Positions 5,833-6,873 of a stretch of DNA of 6,873 nucleotides are shown one piece after another. A model generated the notes under the pieces. The model had not been told where the DNA came from, made no database searches, and saw only the letters and a list, made by a program, of their open reading frames with translations. Position numbers and translations under genes: made by a program. Position 1 is the first letter of the stretch. Every line of letters begins with the position of its first letter. The stretch is from Streptomyces sp. NRRL WC-3549 (lineage in GTDB: Bacteria > Actinomycetota > Actinomycetes > Streptomycetales > Streptomycetaceae). The DNA lies in assembly GCF_000721935.1 (NCBI RefSeq), contig NZ_KL585383.1, forward strand, positions 132,169 to 139,041. Direction: 5' to 3'.

Positions 5833-6856
5833 GTGGACCCGGTGATCGTCGTCGGCGCCGGTCCGGTGGGCCTCGCGCTGTCGCTCGCGCTCGCGGACCA
5901 GGGCGTCCCCTCCGTCGTGCTCGACGAGGGCCCCGGGAAGGACGAACCGCGTCCTGCCCGCACCGTCGTCCTGCGCGAGGACACCGCGGACCTGGCACTG
6001 CGGCTCGGCTGCGCGTCGCTGCACGAGGACGGCCTGCGCTGGACCGGCTGGCGGTCGGTGCGCCGCAAGCAGCTGGTGCGGGCCGTGCCGCTGGGCGAGG
6101 AGGACGGCACCGTCCCGCTGCCTTCGCCCGTCCATCTGCCCCAGCACGCCCTGACGGAGGGTCTGCGGGCCGCGGCCGGCACACACGAGCTGGTGCGCCT
6201 GGTGCCCTTCAGCCGGCTCGACACACTGGAACAGGACCCCCACGGCGTCACCGCGCACACCAGGGGGCCCGGATCCACCTGGTGGCGCGGAAGCTACCTG
6301 GTGGGCTGCGACGGTGCACGGTCCACCGTGCGCAAGCTGCTGGACATCCGCTTCCCGGGCCGTACGGCGGTGGAGCGGCACGCCGTCGCCGCGCTCCGCG
6401 CCGAGCTGCCCTGGCCGGGCGAGGCCGTGCTGCACCGGTCTCCGCCCTGGCGCACGGGCGGCGCCGAGGTCACCGCGCGCCCGCTGCCCGACGGGGTCTG
6501 GCGGCTCGACTGGCTCCTCCCGCCGCGGGGCGAACTCGTCACCCCGGACGCCCTGATCACCCGCATCCGCGACACCCTGGCGGGCTGGTGCGGCGAGACC
6601 CCGCCCTACGAGCTGCTCGACACCGGCGTGTACACGCTCCACCACCGGCTGGCCCGGCGGTGGCGTTCCGGGCGGGCCTTCCTCGCCGGGGACGCCGCCC
6701 ACCTCTTGGGGGCGCTCGGCACCCAGGGCCTGGACGAGGGCCTGCGGGACGCCGAGAACCTGGCCTGGAAACTGGCGCAGGCCTGGCACCAGGACGCCTC
6801 CGAGCTGCTCCTCGACAGCTACCAGGCCGAGCGGCGGGCCGCGGTCGCCTCCCGGC
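5833..6856 (+). CDS. FAD-dependent monooxygenase (class A, FAD_binding_3 type), partial
   Basis: Probable cytoplasmic flavoprotein hydroxylase using FAD and NAD(P)H on an aromatic or polyketide-like substrate; the substrate is not visible. The 341 native residues show the N-terminal dinucleotide fold VIVVGAGPVGLALSLALADQG (4-24) with GxGxxG, then Arg43 in PRPARTVVL, the DG motif VGCDGARSTVRK (157-168), and the GD motif FLAGDAAHLLGALGTQGLDEG (283-303) continuing into RDAENLAWKLA (305-315). The GD motif has Leu-Leu-Gly-Ala-Leu-Gly-Thr where most relatives have a Pro-Pro-x-Gly-Gly type stretch. The GTG start at 5833 is supported by AGGAG 7 nt upstream and by the Rossmann motif starting at once. 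The gene is cut off: the frame runs on into adapter sequence, giving six false residues (PVSYTH). It is separated from gluD by a terminator, so it is probably its own transcription unit, unrelated to glutamate uptake. Confidence 0.9.
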
Positions 6857-6873
6857 CTGTCTCTTATACACAT
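6857..6873. other. Nextera/Tn5 mosaic-end adapter remnant (sequencing artefact)
   Basis: The last 17 bases, CTGTCTCTTATACACAT, are identical to the start of the 19-bp Tn5 mosaic end used in Nextera libraries (CTGTCTCTTATACACATCT). They stop exactly at the window end and are AT-rich within GC-rich coding DNA. Read on the minus strand they yield the false N-termini MCIRDR and MYKRQ. This is best read as untrimmed adapter at a contig end, not a transposon in the organism. Confidence 0.95.

Noticed and set aside
5651..5845. Small plus-strand open frame of 64 codons ahead of the monooxygenase
   Set aside because: It has no clear ribosome-binding site, a low-complexity Pro/Arg/Ala composition, and overlaps the supported GTG start in another frame.
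4553..6184. Open frame of 543 codons on the minus strand across gluD and the following spacer
   Set aside because: It is antisense to well-supported genes, crosses the operon terminator, is very rich in Arg, Pro, Gly and Asp, and shows no domain. Long antisense frames are expected at this GC content.
6557..6871. Minus-strand open frame starting MYKRQ
   Set aside because: This start is also adapter-derived, and the rest is a low-complexity Arg/Pro/Ala frame antisense to the monooxygenase.
5713..6873. Open frame of 386 codons on the minus strand starting MCIRDR
   Set aside because: Its start lies in the adapter remnant, and it is antisense to the monooxygenase, whose motifs are unmistakable.
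6857..6873. A real transposon end interrupting the monooxygenase
   Set aside because: The sequence is the engineered Nextera mosaic end and stops at the contig edge; no transposon body or target duplication is visible.

Overview
The window looks like a Streptomyces (high-GC actinomycete) chromosome fragment. Third codon positions are almost all G or C, several starts are GTG, and the gene order matches the glutamate-uptake locus known from Streptomyces coelicolor: gluABCD divergent from the two-component genes gluR-gluK. The organism call comes from codon usage, motifs and recalled gene order, not from a database search.

Layout. On the minus strand, gluR (OmpR-type response regulator, 1055-1747) is followed by gluK (membrane histidine kinase, starting at 1039 and running off the left edge). 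A 317-bp divergent control region (1748-2064) separates them from the plus-strand operon gluA (ABC ATPase), gluB (glutamate-binding lipoprotein), gluC and gluD (permeases). Two adjacent hairpins lie between gluB and gluC, gluC and gluD overlap by 4 bp, and a perfect 16-bp stem closes the operon (5513-5546). After a GC-rich gap with a possible promoter comes the 5' part of a class A FAD-dependent monooxygenase gene (GTG start at 5833). It is cut at the right edge, where the last 17 bases (6857-6873) are the Nextera/Tn5 mosaic-end adapter and not genomic DNA.

How it works together. GluB, anchored to the outer face of the membrane, should capture glutamate and deliver it to the GluC-GluD channel, which is driven by a GluA dimer. 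GluK probably senses extracellular glutamate or a related signal through its roughly 140-residue outer domain and phosphorylates GluR at Asp54. GluR then acts in the shared divergent region.

This is a described type of system, not a new one. The parts most worth a second look are in the DNA between genes: an imperfect direct repeat of about 40 bp (1861-1900 and 1921-1958), a dyad inside the likely gluA promoter (2001-2022), the gluB-gluC double hairpin, and the adapter artefact at the right end, which creates false peptides.
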